Part shown: positions 11,101-21,090 of the stretch, in pieces
Numbering within the stretch: the stretch's first letter is position 1
Layout: each line of letters begins with the position of its first letter
Source of the DNA: Clarkia xantiana subsp. parviflora
Lineage: Eukaryota; Streptophyta; Magnoliopsida; Myrtales; Onagraceae
Direction of reading: 5' to 3'
DNA length: 64,000 nucleotides
Assembly (NCBI GenBank): GCA_036873135.1
Contig: JAPTYO010000008.1
Coordinates: forward strand, 45,364,441-45,428,440
Made by a program: the position numbers and the translations under genes
Notes under the pieces: generated by a model
What the model saw: only the letters and a program-made list of their open reading frames with translations
The model's database searches: none
What the model was told of the DNA's origin: nothing

Positions 11101-11772
11101 AAGCTGTTAGGGGATATGCTGGGAGAAACCATGGAAGCTTACGTGGATGATATGCTGGTGAAGTCCCGACAAGCCGAGGATCATGTGCACAACCTAACCC
11201 TGGCATTTGAGCGGATGAGGCTCCATCAAGTTCGCTTGAACCCGACGAAATGCGCCTTCGGAGTCCACTCAGGGAAATTTTTGGGCTTCATGGTGAGCCA
11301 AAGAGGAATTGAGGTGAATCCTGAGAAGCTGAGGGCAATCGAGGAGATGCAGTCTCCGATAAACCATCGGGAGGTACAAGTGCTGAATGGCCGACTAGCT
11401 GCAATGAATCGCTTCTTATCCAAAGCCAGCGACCGATCAATGCCGTTTTTTGAAGTCCTGAGGGCCAACAAGAAATTTGAATGGACCGCCAAATGTGAAG
11501 AGGCGTTCCAAGCACTCAAGCAGCACCTTCGTACCCTCCCGCCGTTGGCGAAACCGGTTCCAGGCGAGCCGCTCTACCTTTATTTGGTTGTTTCTGAATT
11601 TGCCATTAGCTCTGTGTTAGTAAAGATTGTCGAGGGTAATCAAGTCCCCGTTTATTATGTAAGCAAGGCGTTTGCCAAGTCTGAATTAAACTATCCCGCC
11701 GTTGAGAAGTACCTCTTTGCGTTGATTATTACTGCTCGGAAGCTAAGGCCTTATTTCCACGCACACGAGTAA
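8164..11772 (+). CDS. gag-pol: Element B gag-pol, long open part: Gag, protease, RT, RNase H
   Basis: A single frame of about 1,202 codons runs from ATG 8164, the start shared with C (MPSTRSM). The Gag domain spans about residues 200-360. A zinc-knuckle-like motif, YCRFHRANGHDTNHC, lies near residue 470, followed by an arginine-serine tail. The protease has IDGGSSSDI with the aspartate at about residue 625. The reverse transcriptase contains KWRMCVDFRDL, MPFGLINAGATYQR and YVDD at 11140-11151. A classical RNase H connection follows. The frame stops at TAA 11770-11772 through loss of one base relative to C. Gag and pol are fused in one frame. This part could encode an active RT, but the downstream frame is broken, so B is not autonomous as it stands. 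Confidence 0.95.
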   Translation: MPSTRSMTAGKHKRQGQSGGSRHPAATNLDSVPEQEENQNHPPAELSQTGGHNGDPEDVAPQHQGNRGQEAPPAADLTRAVAEAMPMFLAAVEALLDRREVARRQEEMPPLEEVAPPTEGRNAQEAPPRGQDGSRATGQPERFVVDGPGPVQHRTIPLNGPITPDQVVKIVNICMGEQKPLVSELRDRSTHPFVPQLIDTLAPPGLGIPTIKEYDGEGDPVRHVQKHLMACLGRAPSEDIVCTLFPNTLGERALTWFFSLPPGCITCWADMHDRFIQQYQGRRRLLKSVRSLTQVVQRPDESLAHYYQRYTASVAEIDEEISEGETIRTFIRKLTAPYGSNLMHSVAEKAVWNMEALQKRVKRQIDVQESKIAPGELEPPKSNKGKPSVKPFDDRKSKGKPESSRNRGRLDRRDDRRSSRKDKREADLDIPLNCSMAEVLTVMERQGISRYPPKKDGEFLGSRTDRYCRFHRANGHDTNHCRELKKEIEKLIQKGKLKEFVGDKLCLSRSRSRSRSRSRSRDRSPKKKRTDPESSGARKERRGTINVIHGGFAAGGDTSSAREVYASRIPTAVVLGKRSRSWTLKEEMVISFSSEDLIGVETPHDDALVVTLDVDGFEMKRILIDGGSSSDILFMDALEAIGKTKKDLKEANFPMVGFSGSTSYPLGVITLLVEFGSGWISERRNVEFVVVDSAGTYNAIIGRTTINPLMAVASTVHQKMKFPTDHGVGEVKGDQVASRKCYVNATRRRRREAMTVLQTDTDPREEFGRPAPVEDLKEVEIDGPQRKVKSGSALTEEKAQKLVELLKDFKELFAWSPSDMPGISPDVIVHELKIDPAIKPITQKRRLMGTDKKIAIQQEVGRLLDAGFIKELRFQTWVANPVLVKKTNGKWRMCVDFRDLNKACPKECYPLPRIDQLVDATSGHELLSFMDAYSGYNQIKMAKEDAPHTAFYTDSDIYHYDVMPFGLINAGATYQRMVNKLLGDMLGETMEAYVDDMLVKSRQAEDHVHNLTLAFERMRLHQVRLNPTKCAFGVHSGKFLGFMVSQRGIEVNPEKLRAIEEMQSPINHREVQVLNGRLAAMNRFLSKASDRSMPFFEVLRANKKFEWTAKCEEAFQALKQHLRTLPPLAKPVPGEPLYLYLVVSEFAISSVLVKIVEGNQVPVYYVSKAFAKSELNYPAVEKYLFALIITARKLRPYFHAHE

Positions 11773-12305
11773 CTGTGCTGACGAACCAGCCTTTGAAGCA
11801 TTTTTTGAACCGACCGGATGCGTCGGGAAGATTAGTGAAGTGGGCAGTAGAGCTTAGTGAGTTTCGAATACACTTTGCTCCAAGAACGGCCATCAAAGGC
11901 CAGGCATTGGCGGATTTTATAGCAGAATCTACAGCCCCCGATCTGAAAGAAGCGGGCCCTGTAGAGGGGGCAACCATGGAGGTCCCGAACGAAGAACAAC
12001 CAGAGAGGGCAGAGCAATCAGAACAGCCAAACAAGGAAAATACTTGGGAAATGTAAACGGATGGCTCCGCGAGTTCAGACGGATCAGGAGCGGGCTTTTT
12101 GTTGATACCACCGGGTGAAGGTGAACCGCTCCGATACGCCTTGGCTTTAACATTCAAGGCCACGAACAACGAAGCGGAGTATGAAGCTCTTATCACGGGC
12201 CTAAAAATTGCTAAGGGCACTGGAATCGATCACTTGAGAGTGAAGTGCGACGCAGCTTTAATCGTGAACTAGGTTCAAGGGCGATACGAAGCGAGGAGCC
12301 CGATA
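11773..12305 (+). pseudogene. Element B pol: second (archaeal-type) RNase H, disrupted
   Basis: Compared with C the frame continues from 11775 (NQPLKHFLNRPDASG) to 12056. There TAC has become TAA at the tyrosine of the YTDGS motif, the first catalytic aspartate motif of the second RNase H. Sequence for TNNEAEYEAL follows. A second stop, TAG at 12270-12272, replaces the glutamine of the IVNQVQ motif. A second RNase H between the first RNase H and integrase is diagnostic of the Tat lineage. Both stops look like single substitutions. Confidence 0.85.
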
Positions 12306-13772
12306 ATGAAGATGTATCTACGAGAGGTACAAACCTTGAAGGAGAGCTTCAAAAGCTTTGATATCGAGGCAATTCCGAGGGAGGAAAATGTAGAGGCAGA
12401 TGCCTTGAGCAAATTTGCCCTGGGGGCACCCTTGGAAGAAAATCGGAAGGTGCACTTCTTGGAGAAGGTGATCTTATCAAACATCGACCAAACACAGGTG
12501 TGCGCCATTGAAGCGAGATCGGAGGAAAAGCCAACTTGGATGACCCCGATAGTCGCGTACCTGACTACGGGGGCAGTCCCTGATGATCAAGTAGCAGCGG
12601 ACAGGATACGTCGAATCGCGGCCAATTATGTAATGCTGGACAAACAGCTATACAAGAAAGGATGGTTCTCGACTCCGTATTTGAAGTGTGTGGCAGAACC
12701 CGACACCAATCGGATTCTGAAGGAGGTGCACGAAGGGGTCGCGGCTTGCCACGAAGGGGCTCGATCCATCATGAGGAAAGTGCTGAATTTGGGCTATTAT
12801 TGGCCCACGATGAACAAAGAAGCAATGGCGATGGTCCGATCCTGCGACGCGTGCCGGAGGTACGCCCCGAGTATCGTGGCTCCGGCCGCTAATCTGACAT
12901 CCATCAAGAGCGCGTGGCCCTTCGCGCAGTGGGGCATCGACTTGGTGGGACCTCTTCCGCAAGCACAAGGTCAATGTAAGTATTTACTTGTGGCTATCGA
13001 TTATTTTTCGAAATGGATAGAGGCAAAAGCGTTGGCCAGAACAACGGGGAACCAGATCGTCAAGTTCCTCCAGACCCACATCGTGTCCAGATACGGGATT
13101 CCTAAGGTGGTGATCAGCGACAATGGTCCACCGTTTAACGGCTCTCAGGTGAGGGAGTATTTGGAGGAGTTGAACATCGAGCATCAGACAGCTTCTGTGC
13201 GCCATGCTCAGACCAATGGCCAGGTAGAATCAGCCAACAAAATCGTGATGGACGGCCTCAAGAAGAGGGTCTATGCTTTGAAGGGCAAATGGCTGAACGA
13301 ACTGGAAAACGTGCTTTGGGCTGTTAGAACGACACCCAAACGATCAACCGGGGAGACTCCGTTTGGCCTCGTTTATGGCACGGAGGCTGTCGCCCCCGTG
13401 GAGGTAGCTGTGGCGTCCCATCGGATGAGATATTACGAGCCCCTGACGAACGATGAGATGAGACGTCTGAACTTGGACTTACTCGAAGAGAAGAGGCGGG
13501 AAGCCGATGAAGTCCAAGCTCGCATGCGTTTGGCAACGGCCAGGTACTACAATCGGCGAGTGAAGTCCCGACAGTTCTTCGTCGGGGAGCTGGTTTGGCG
13601 TCGCAACGAGTTCTCCCTTTTGGATCGAATCAACAAGATGTCACCAAAATGGGAAGGACCTTATAAGGTCGTGGGGATGCCAGCTCCAAATGCATACAAG
13701 TTGGAAGACCTCGATGGCAGAACGTTGAAGCATTCTTTTAGTGGCGAACACTTGAAGAAACACCATGCTTGA
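12306..13772 (+). CDS. Element B integrase (with end of the second RNase H)
   Basis: A 488-residue open frame. The first 45 residues complete the second RNase H (NVEADALSKFALG). The integrase N-terminal zinc region has HEGVAACHEG and CDACRRYAP. The core triad is D at 12939-12941 (WGIDLVGP), D at 13119-13121 (SDNGPPF) and E at 13227-13229 (NGQVESAN). The C-terminal part has VGELVWRRN and KWEGPYKV, the GPY/F-type module, and ends HLKKHHA. There is no chromodomain, as expected for Tat. It is the downstream part of one polyprotein, separated from gag-RT by a frameshift and two stops, so it would not be translated as shown without them. Confidence 0.93.
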   Translation: MKMYLREVQTLKESFKSFDIEAIPREENVEADALSKFALGAPLEENRKVHFLEKVILSNIDQTQVCAIEARSEEKPTWMTPIVAYLTTGAVPDDQVAADRIRRIAANYVMLDKQLYKKGWFSTPYLKCVAEPDTNRILKEVHEGVAACHEGARSIMRKVLNLGYYWPTMNKEAMAMVRSCDACRRYAPSIVAPAANLTSIKSAWPFAQWGIDLVGPLPQAQGQCKYLLVAIDYFSKWIEAKALARTTGNQIVKFLQTHIVSRYGIPKVVISDNGPPFNGSQVREYLEELNIEHQTASVRHAQTNGQVESANKIVMDGLKKRVYALKGKWLNELENVLWAVRTTPKRSTGETPFGLVYGTEAVAPVEVAVASHRMRYYEPLTNDEMRRLNLDLLEEKRREADEVQARMRLATARYYNRRVKSRQFFVGELVWRRNEFSLLDRINKMSPKWEGPYKVVGMPAPNAYKLEDLDGRTLKHSFSGEHLKKHHA

Positions 13773-14425
13773 AGAAAGCCGCCTTAAGTGGTGCCCGATA
13801 AAGTCGCCTTAAGTGGTGCCCGATAAAGTCGCCTAAAGTGGTGCCCGATGTAAAAATCGCCTTAAGTGGTGTATGCTGTTTATCGTTTAATTCGATGTAA
13901 GCCAAATTTATGCCATCAATAAAGAGGTTGCTTCCAATAAGAGTTGTCCTTAGATTTATGCTAAGTATCAAAGTCGCCTTGAGTGGTGCACGAGAAAAGT
14001 CGCCTTCAGTGGTGCACGAGAAAAGTCGCCTTCAGTGGTGCATGAGAAAAGTCGCCTTGAGTGGTGCACGATCTTTAGGTTTATCCTAAGTAATAACTAA
14101 GTCGCCTTGAGTGGTGCACGATATTAAGTCGCCTTGAGTGGTGCACAATCCTTAGATTTATTCTAAGTATCAAAAATTCGCCTTGAGTGGTGCACGATAC
14201 TAAGTCGCCTTGAGTGGTGCACGATCTTTAGGTTTATCCTAAGTAATAGTTAAGCCGTCTTAAGTGATGTACGGAACTAAGTCGCCTTGAGTGGTGCACG
14301 ATATTAAGTCGCCTTGAGTGGTGCACAATCCTTAGATTTATTCTAAACGTCAAAAAGTCGCCTTAAATGGTGCACGATATTAAGCCGCCTTAAGTGGTGC
14401 AAGTAAAGTCACTCGGAGAGGTGCA
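13773..14425. repeat. Tandem array between integrase and the antisense ORF of element B
   Basis: About 20 units of 24-26 bases are built on AGTCGCCTTGAGTGGTGCAC. Interspersed are hairpin-forming segments such as CTTAGATTTATTCTAAG and CTTTAGGTTTATCCTAAG. The array separates two converging reading frames. It is the reverse-complement counterpart of 5100-5912 in A and resembles 40410-41230 in C. Confidence 0.9.
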
Positions 14426-14524
14426 ACGAAAGAATCGGAACTAAAAAAGTCTGATATTGATAAGGGCTCAAGGGCCCGACGACGACAAAAGAGAAGAAGA
14501 TACAAGGACTCTAAAAGTAAACAT

Positions 14525-17239
14525 TCAAGCTTGGTCCTTGTCGGCAGCGTTGGCAGCAGCCGGGACCGCAGAGTCGGTAGCAGAAGGATCCACAGGGTTG
14601 GCTTCGGGAGGATTGGCTATCGGGGCATCCGCACTTGGAAGTTCAGAAGCGTCTTCGACAATTACCGGGGTACTCCCCCCATCACTCTCCTCGGAAAGAG
14701 CAAAATACTTCTTCGCAAAGGGAGCGAGGGAAGGAGACTTGTCGAAATTGATAGCGTCCCCGTACTCCAGGTGGAGCTCCTCAACCGCGTTGAAGAGAGT
14801 GTTCTCCACCTCCGCGCCAAAGAACTTCATGGCATCGGCTTGAAAGTCTTCGGACCTCCGATAGTCCTCCCGACCCTTCACCTCCGCCTCAGCCAGCTGC
14901 GCAGGAAATCCCGCTATTTGCTCCTCCAGAGCCTTCTTCTCGAGGACCAGTTTGTCCTCGGCAGCCTTCTTCTCCTGGGTCAGCCTGTCCACAGCTGCCT
15001 CCCGCTCTTGCCGCTCTTGCCTCAAGAGCCCCTCGAAGTCCCCGATCTGCTGCTGGAGGTCCCGAACCTTCTGATTGAGGACAGCCTGCTCCTTGACAAG
15101 CTTTCCCCGCGAAGACTGGGAGGCCTTGAGATCCTCCTGAAGCTGCTCGCGGATCCCTCGGTCCCGCTCCCGGGACTCATCGTAGGCAATGACATACCCG
15201 ATGAGGCGGTTGTAGTCCCCGAGCTCCTGCAATAAGAAGGAAAAGTGTTAATGAACAAACGACCCGATTTATCATCAAAAAGAAAGAAGCGAAGTCTTAC
15301 CTCTATGCGGCGCACGGCCATATCCCTGACATGCCGCTGCATATGCGTCCGATTGAGGCAAATCGGATGCCGCATAGTAGGCAGGATCGAACCTGCCAGC
15401 AGATGCAGGGCCAGCTCCCGATCCTGCTCCCCTTGTGTGAGCGGGACTCCTTGAAGCGTCTGGATAGGAGTCCAGGGGGCATTCTCTTGTGAAGAATCAA
15501 AGGGCCTGTAGAAGTTCCTATCAAGAGCAAGAGGAGAAAGAGGACGATGAATGGAAGGGAATGCCTCCGTCTCGGCCCGAACAGGGGAAGGAGTGAAGTC
15601 ATGGATGGGCGAGAGCTGCCGCTGCTGCGGAGAAGATGAAGGAGGCGGCCCCTGAGGGGTTGGTTTCAAGGGGGATTGCCCCGTCTTCCGATGCTGACGA
15701 AGGGAGCCACCCTCGTCAGTCTCCTCGGAGGAATCCAAGGTTTCCACCTGACAAAATTGTTCGCCAGTCGGTGCCTTCTCTCCAGCTGAGGAAGGCACCC
15801 CCGCTGAAGACGGTGCGTCCGCAGAAGCTGCAGCACCCGATGGAGCTCCCGAGCGACCTGCACCTGGAGGATGAGAAGCTTCAGAAAGGTAGTCAGGAAG
15901 TTCATCGGGATTCTTACACCAAATGATACGTCGGGAGACGTATTGATCCTTCCCACGATAATGATAGTAGCCCGCCTTCAAGACTCGGGGGGTTTCGCCT
16001 CGAAGGATTCGTTTGACGTCAGCGATGCGGGCTTCCTTAGTCGAGGAAATCAAATCCTTCGGGACCATCCTCTTGTATGATTTAATAGCAAGTCGGAGTT
16101 TTTTACCTTCTTCAGCATTCTGGACATCAAAGAGCTGGTCCAGATACACCCGCTTCCGCTTGGGTTGCTCCGCTGAAGGAGACCCCGACCGAGCAGCAGC
16201 CTTCTTGGCAGACTTCCTCTTCCGCGAGGGGCGGACAGCATCTGTCTCCCCCTGCTTAAGGAACAGATCGGTCAGCACAGATACCTTCTTGGCTGCAAAC
16301 AGTAAACAAAGAAGAGTTAGAAGTTTCCCCAAGGGACCATATTAGAAGGGTCGTCGAAGAGCTGCCCCCAGAAACAATATCGAGGAGTCGGATCCCGGCG
16401 TGCACCAGGTCCCGCTCCACGAGTGAGTTGGCGTTGAGAGGAGTGTAAGACTCCTCCCACCGATAAAGCTGGATAAGTTGGAGAGTTTCAAAATCCTCGT
16501 CGGCATAAGTGTGGAAGGCAGGCGGAGGGTCTGCTGCCACCTCCCACCGAGGCCAGGGAATTGAGGAGTGACGGATAAAGAAGTAGCTCTTCTTCCAGCT
16601 ACTGTTGTCGGACCCTGTATCAACCAAGAGTCCCCGACCCTTGACCACCTTCCAGGTGTCACTGGTCCAACCGTACCGGGCAAGCTGCTACTTACTCCAC
16701 TTGGGCATCCGAGGGTAGAAGGCGCAAACCCCCGCCTCATTGCACTTCATCCCATAAAAGGTTCTGAAGAGCTGGAGGCTGTAGACCCACTTCTGTCGGA
16801 AGAAGAGGACTTGAAAGGCGTTCCAGAGACGGATGGCATGGGGAGAAAGGGTGGTGGGATGTGTCTTGTAATGCTGGCACATCTCGACCAGATTACCGCA
16901 AAAGGGGAATCTGATCCCCGCTGATACTTGTCCCGTAGAGACAAATACCTCCCCTTTCTGGGGACGAGTAACCTCAGGGTTACTCGAGGGGCGAGGCCAA
17001 GGATACGGGAAACGAGGTTCCCAGGTGATGGTGATACAACCCTCTCGGAGGGCTGCATCATAAGCAGTATTGGAGATCTCATTCGGAGCATAATCAAAAT
17101 TAAAGGGTTTTCTCCCCTCAGAGCTGGAACCGCTGTCTGAAAAGCAACCATGGCAAGAAAAAAATATAGTGGGACTCTTGGAAAGCTATAAAAAAGGAAA
17201 AGACGAACAAGCAACAAAGGGGAATCCCTTACCAGACAT
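14525..17239 (-). pseudogene. Antisense multi-exon ORF of element B, broken
   Basis: It is convergent with gag-pol. Suggested exons on the minus strand are 17239-17233 (ATGTCTG, donor GTAAGG), 17136 to about 16329, about 16308-15301 (donor GTAAGA) and 15226-14525. Exon 2 carries the conserved AALREGCIT, YPRMPKWSK and RLLDIVSGG regions. Exon 3 ends HVRDMAVRRIE. Exon 4 is a coiled coil with FQADAMKFFGAEVENTLFNA and an acidic tail. Breaks are a TAG at about 16688-16690 after PKWSK, a one-base loss in a G run near 16371, and a second donor changed from GT to GG. Intron 2 nevertheless reads open through GKLLTLLCLLFAAKK. The protein belongs to the plant 'putative gypsy type transposon' family; its role is unknown. 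Confidence 0.78.
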
Positions 17240-17473
17240 GATGAAGTAGAGGTTGAAGGAGATGAACGAAACGTTGCCGGAAAGATGATTGGAGAAACTC
17301 CAAAGACCTTCGAAATCACAGAGCTTGGAATCGCAGAGGAATCGCAGAGAGCTCTTGAGAATTCGAAGACGGTAAGTTAAATTATGACCATGGCTAGGGT
17401 TTTATAGTCGAAGAAGACGGTTGAAAGGACACTTCGATCCGAGTCGTCGAAGTCGAAGAGTCTTAATCTGGAC
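17240..17473 (-). promoter_or_regulatory. Upstream region of the B antisense ORF, with candidate TATA box; cut by element D
   Basis: On the minus strand TATAAAACCC lies at about 17398-17406, some 160 bases before the start codon. Element D inserted at 17474, about 70 bases upstream of this box. The rest of the upstream region continues at 27662-27978. No ORF of interest is present. The last five bases, tggac at 17469-17473, are D's target duplication. Confidence 0.5.
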
Positions 17474-18552
17474 TGTTAGGTTATAAAGTCTAGGTCAACG
17501 GGTCGTCAATCTAGAATTTATCTCCCACTAATGAAATGTCGGGTTCAATGCTCCTAGGACTAGTCGTTCTGATCCGTGCCCTTATACTCCCTTGGGGTAG
17601 TCGTTCTGATCCCTGCCCTTATACTCTCTTGGGGTAGTCGTTCTGATATGTGTCCTTCTCTTCTCTCCTTCTGACCTCCTTTCCTTCTCTCCTTCTGACC
17701 TCCTTTCCTTCTCTCCTTCTGACCTCTTTTCCTTCTCTCCTTCTGACCTCCTGAGGCTTGTACTTCTTACCCCTGGGGCTTGTCCTACTGCTCTATGCTC
17801 TTCTGCTTCCTTGGTTCTCCTCTCCTTGCCACCCTGCAAGAGGGGCAATACCAGGCACAGGGGGGGGGGGGGGGGGGGGGTGGTGCCTGATGAACCCTCT
17901 CCGATGCCTAAGTCAGTACGGTTTTAGAGAGATAAAGCTAGAGAGATGTCAGAGCAAAATTGTGCAACTTGCCAAGATGTCCGAATGAATAGTGGAGGTG
18001 GGGTATTTATAGACAACGGTGTCATTAAGGTGGCTTAATGACATCATTAACCTTTAAACGCAGTTAATAACATTTAAACACATAATTAAGACCTTAGGAT
18101 ACGGAGAAGGTAGGCGGAGTGGACCGAGTGTGGGAGTCCGAAAATGGTGCCGGGGCCCTTGGGAGGAGGAGAAATCTGACCCCCAGGGGTAGGGGTTGGG
18201 TGAGGGCACCCAACCCCTCCTAGGGAGGATGGGGTTGGCCAACCCCATCCCCCCTAGGGGAGATCGGGTTGGCTGACCCGATCTCTCCTAGGAGAGATCG
18301 GGTTGGTCCACCCGATCTCCCCTAGGGGAGATCGGGTTGGCTGACCCGATCTCCCCTAGGGGAGGTCGGGTGTGGCCACCCAACCTCACCTAGGCGAGTC
18401 TGACTCGGCCGGACGAGCGCTTCGGCCTCGTCCGAGCCGTTGGTGTTTTCGCGAAGGGTTCGGGTTGAAGTTTCGATTTACAATCATTAACGGGGTGATA
18501 AAAATAAAGCGATTCGGAGGTCAACGGGTTCAAATTGGGCGTATATCCATCA
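17474..18552 (-). repeat. 3' LTR of element D
   Basis: This 1,079-bp LTR pairs with 26522-27656. It contains four 24-bp pyrimidine-rich units (17660-17755), a run of 21 G (17860-17880; 8 G in the partner), and palindromic 34-bp units at about 18210-18405. The partner has two more palindromic units. The ORFs within it arise from these repeats and are not genes. Confidence 0.93.
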
Positions 18553-18570
18553 CATGCCCCCGAGTCAACC
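18553..18570 (-). other. Polypurine tract of element D
   Basis: On the minus strand this reads GTTGACTCGGGGGCATG directly before the LTR start TGATGG. The E copy has GACTCGGGGGCAAG at the same place. Confidence 0.75.
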
Positions 18571-19646
18571 AATGGCCTAACCCTTGATTGACTCTATTTC
18601 AGGATGGTATGACACGCGCAATTTGAAACCGGGGTTTTACCTCCTTTTCTGAATGCCTGCTTACCCATGGATGCGTGCCTCTGACTCTGCCCTCTGCCTT
18701 ATGAGATAGAGGAATTGTAAACGTCAGAGTAGCACGGACGTGTGCCTAGGCACGCGTCCGTCTGAGGTGGGAGTAATAAATCTATCTTTGCTACAGGCGT
18801 ATACTCGAAAAATACACGCTTGCATAAGGATGCAATACGAATACACCTAAGTGACTCATGCTTCAATTTCGTGCCGGGATTCTGCCCAAGTGAAGGAAAA
18901 TTTAATTTTGGTCCGAAATTTTTCTAAGTATGGGATACTGGAAAATACACCTAGGATGTTAACTAGGAGTGAACATGGACATATCATGAACATGAGGATG
19001 TGTACTAGCATACATGCAAGTAGGAACATAAGGATGGGAGTGAGTGGAGACATGCTGCGATTGTAGTCATGAATGTATGCATGAATATATGGCGGCCATG
19101 TGCATGGACGTCTAAATGTTTGAACACATGGGAGTGTGTATGTGGGCATGCATATGAGTGCAAGCATGAACATGTATGTATGTATGGATGGGTTGTGAGT
19201 ATAAGCATGAGTGATGACATTGATGTACCTGTAGATGTTAATCATGAATATGAGCATAAGTGCAAAGGTGAGAGCATAGACCTCTCCTTTACTTGAGGGT
19301 GGGAACTCTGCCACTCAATGGGACACAACGTTCCGCCTCCCTCGTACTAGCGTGAGCATTGTCCATTAATCTCGACTTTCGGCACGTGTAACATTTTTCC
19401 TTCATTCGTTGGAGCGTGTGTATAGCTCTTGACCTTTACCCTGCAATTTGTTCCCCATAAAAGTGAGGGTGAAAAAGCTTGTAAGCTTTCTTCTTACCGC
19501 CGCGAGCGAAGGGGTCTATTGACATGTGTTAAGGGTTGACCCTTCCTTCGGATGTGCTGGAGCGTTGCTCCATTTGGGGAAACTAAAAGTTCGCCTCTTC
19601 CCTTGGTGTTAAGGTTGCCCCCGTAGTAGGCGTATCTCGCCTCTCC
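18571..19646. other. Element D internal region between polypurine tract and antisense ORF; no gene seen
   Basis: It matches E at about 53050-54040. It includes a stretch rich in CATG/TATG words (18960-19260) that produces hydrophobic-looking ORFs by composition alone. A GC-rich segment at about 18720-18770 has CGTGTGCCTAGGCACGCGTCCG, an imperfect palindrome, also seen near 53860. I find no supported coding region. Confidence 0.6.
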
Positions 19647-20512
19647 ATGAGTAAGGGTCGATCTTTGCGTTGGTTGCTCGTATAGATTACTCACTTTTGG
19701 GAAGCTTTCTTCTTCAGACAGGGGGACCTTGAAGATCGTTTTCCAGGGTAGTCAGACCAAATCTGACCGTCCTGTGTCTTGGGTGTCCGAGGTGGACTCG
19801 TATGAGGCAGGGACTCGTATGACCCCTTGTAGGTTGATTTTATGGAGAAACATACAAGGTGTAGGCAGAGCGTTCCGAACGTACCGTTGAATCAGATGAG
19901 AGGGAAGAACCCTCTAGTTCTACTTATCAGGCCAAGAAATTTTCTAAGTCAGGGGTCGCTGCTAATGCTTCCAGTATGTTCTTTTTCCCTTCTTTTTTCT
20001 TTGTGATATACTTATGATTGTTCTCATGCTGCTTCCTTCTTGTTGTTAGAGCGTTCTTCCCTGGTTACCGAATGATTCTTGTGGTGGGTGAGAGTTCAAG
20101 TCAATCTAAATCCAAGGCGCGGAAACCTGACTCTGAGGTCGGGCCCTCGGCTGTCAAGGAGAAGGAAACCGCGAGAGGCTCTCCTTCAAGTGCCCCCTTG
20201 ATGACTCCCTCCCATGATAAGGAGGTAGTGGTTGAAGAGGCACCCTCTTTGCTTGACAAAAGGAAACAACCTGTGGCTGGCGATGGGGTGATCATAGGTC
20301 TTGATGTCTCTTCTCTATCCCCTGCCCCCCAGCCGAGGGGCCGAGTCTCAAGTTTATTTCATCTTCATGTAGATTTGACGACTTTTGAAGGTGTTTTTGT
20401 CTTTCCTATGGGTTATGTTATTAACCCCTGCGTTGAAGATTTTTCTTTTGGTGATGGGTGTGATCATCACCTTTCATTGAGGTTCCTTTCTCTTGCCATG
20501 GCTCTGAGTTAG
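19647..20512 (+). pseudogene. Antisense spliced ORF of element D
   Basis: On the strand opposite to the element, a very short first exon (ATGA at 19647-19650, donor GTAAGG) is followed by acceptor TTCTTCAG at 19717 and a second exon to about 19973 (donor GTATGT). The third exon is about 20052-20512. Exon 3 encodes a serine- and lysine-rich segment (ESSSQSKSKARKPDSEVG) and then a folded-looking stretch with VDLTTFEGVF and INPCVEDFSFGDGCD. The layout copies that of the antisense ORFs in A, B and C: an exon of a few bases ending at GTAAGG, then CAG and ACAG. Relative to E, exon 2 holds about 160 extra bases that break the frame. Splice sites are inferred, not proven. Confidence 0.5.
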
Positions 20513-20819
20513 CCTCTACTAGTATCGTAGTTGTGATCGTTGTGGGGATCGTTTTTTTATATGCCCTCAATGGTGCTTGTCGTGATTTTTTGCTTCATGG
20601 TTGATTTCGTGAGATATGGAGGTTGTCTTCATAATGAGGACGTCTCCTTCCTAGTATCGCCCAGTGGGTTGAAATATAAGTGCCTACCTTTGATGAGCGT
20701 ACGAAGGGTGTTGTTTTTCCCTTTTTCTTGAACCTACTCCTAGGGCTAGGCGTAGCCTTTTGATGTTCGTGGTCGGGGTGGTGTCTTTACAATTCATGTC
20801 TTTGACAGATGTTTTATGA

Positions 20820-21090
20820 TGTGCTGCCATGATAATCACTTCGGGGTATGTGGACGTGATAGCCACTTCGTGATGTGTCGGAGTGATAGCCCTTCTGTAG
20901 TGTGTGGACATGATAGCCAGTTCAGGGTATGTGGACGTGATAGCCACTTCAAGGTATGTGGACATGATAGCCACTTCAAGGTATGTGGACATGATATCCA
21001 CTTCAGTGTATGTGGACATGATAGCCACCTCAAGGTATGTGGACATGATAGCCACTTCAGTGTATGTGGACATGATAGCCACATCACGAT
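20820..21090. repeat. 27-bp tandem repeat array in element D
   Basis: About ten units of 27 bases are built on GTATGTGGACATGATAGCCA followed by CTTCAAG. Because 27 is a multiple of three, every frame stays open, which explains the repetitive predicted peptides on both strands. E has the same array at 51690-51990, more homogeneous. Confidence 0.9.

Noticed and set aside
14531..15235. 234-codon + strand ORF opposite the B antisense gene (also 41330-42001)
   Set aside because: It is leucine-rich because it is the complement of the charged coiled-coil exon; the minus frame has the conserved protein sequence.
16747..17319. 190-codon minus-strand ORF
   Set aside because: It is another frame over exon 2 and intron 1 of the antisense ORF. 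The conserved frame is offset and starts at the 17136 acceptor.
18856..19314. 152-codon minus-strand ORF with many hydrophobic residues, looking like a membrane protein
   Set aside because: It comes from a CATG/TATG-rich low-complexity stretch inside element D, all frames are similarly open, and there is no domain.
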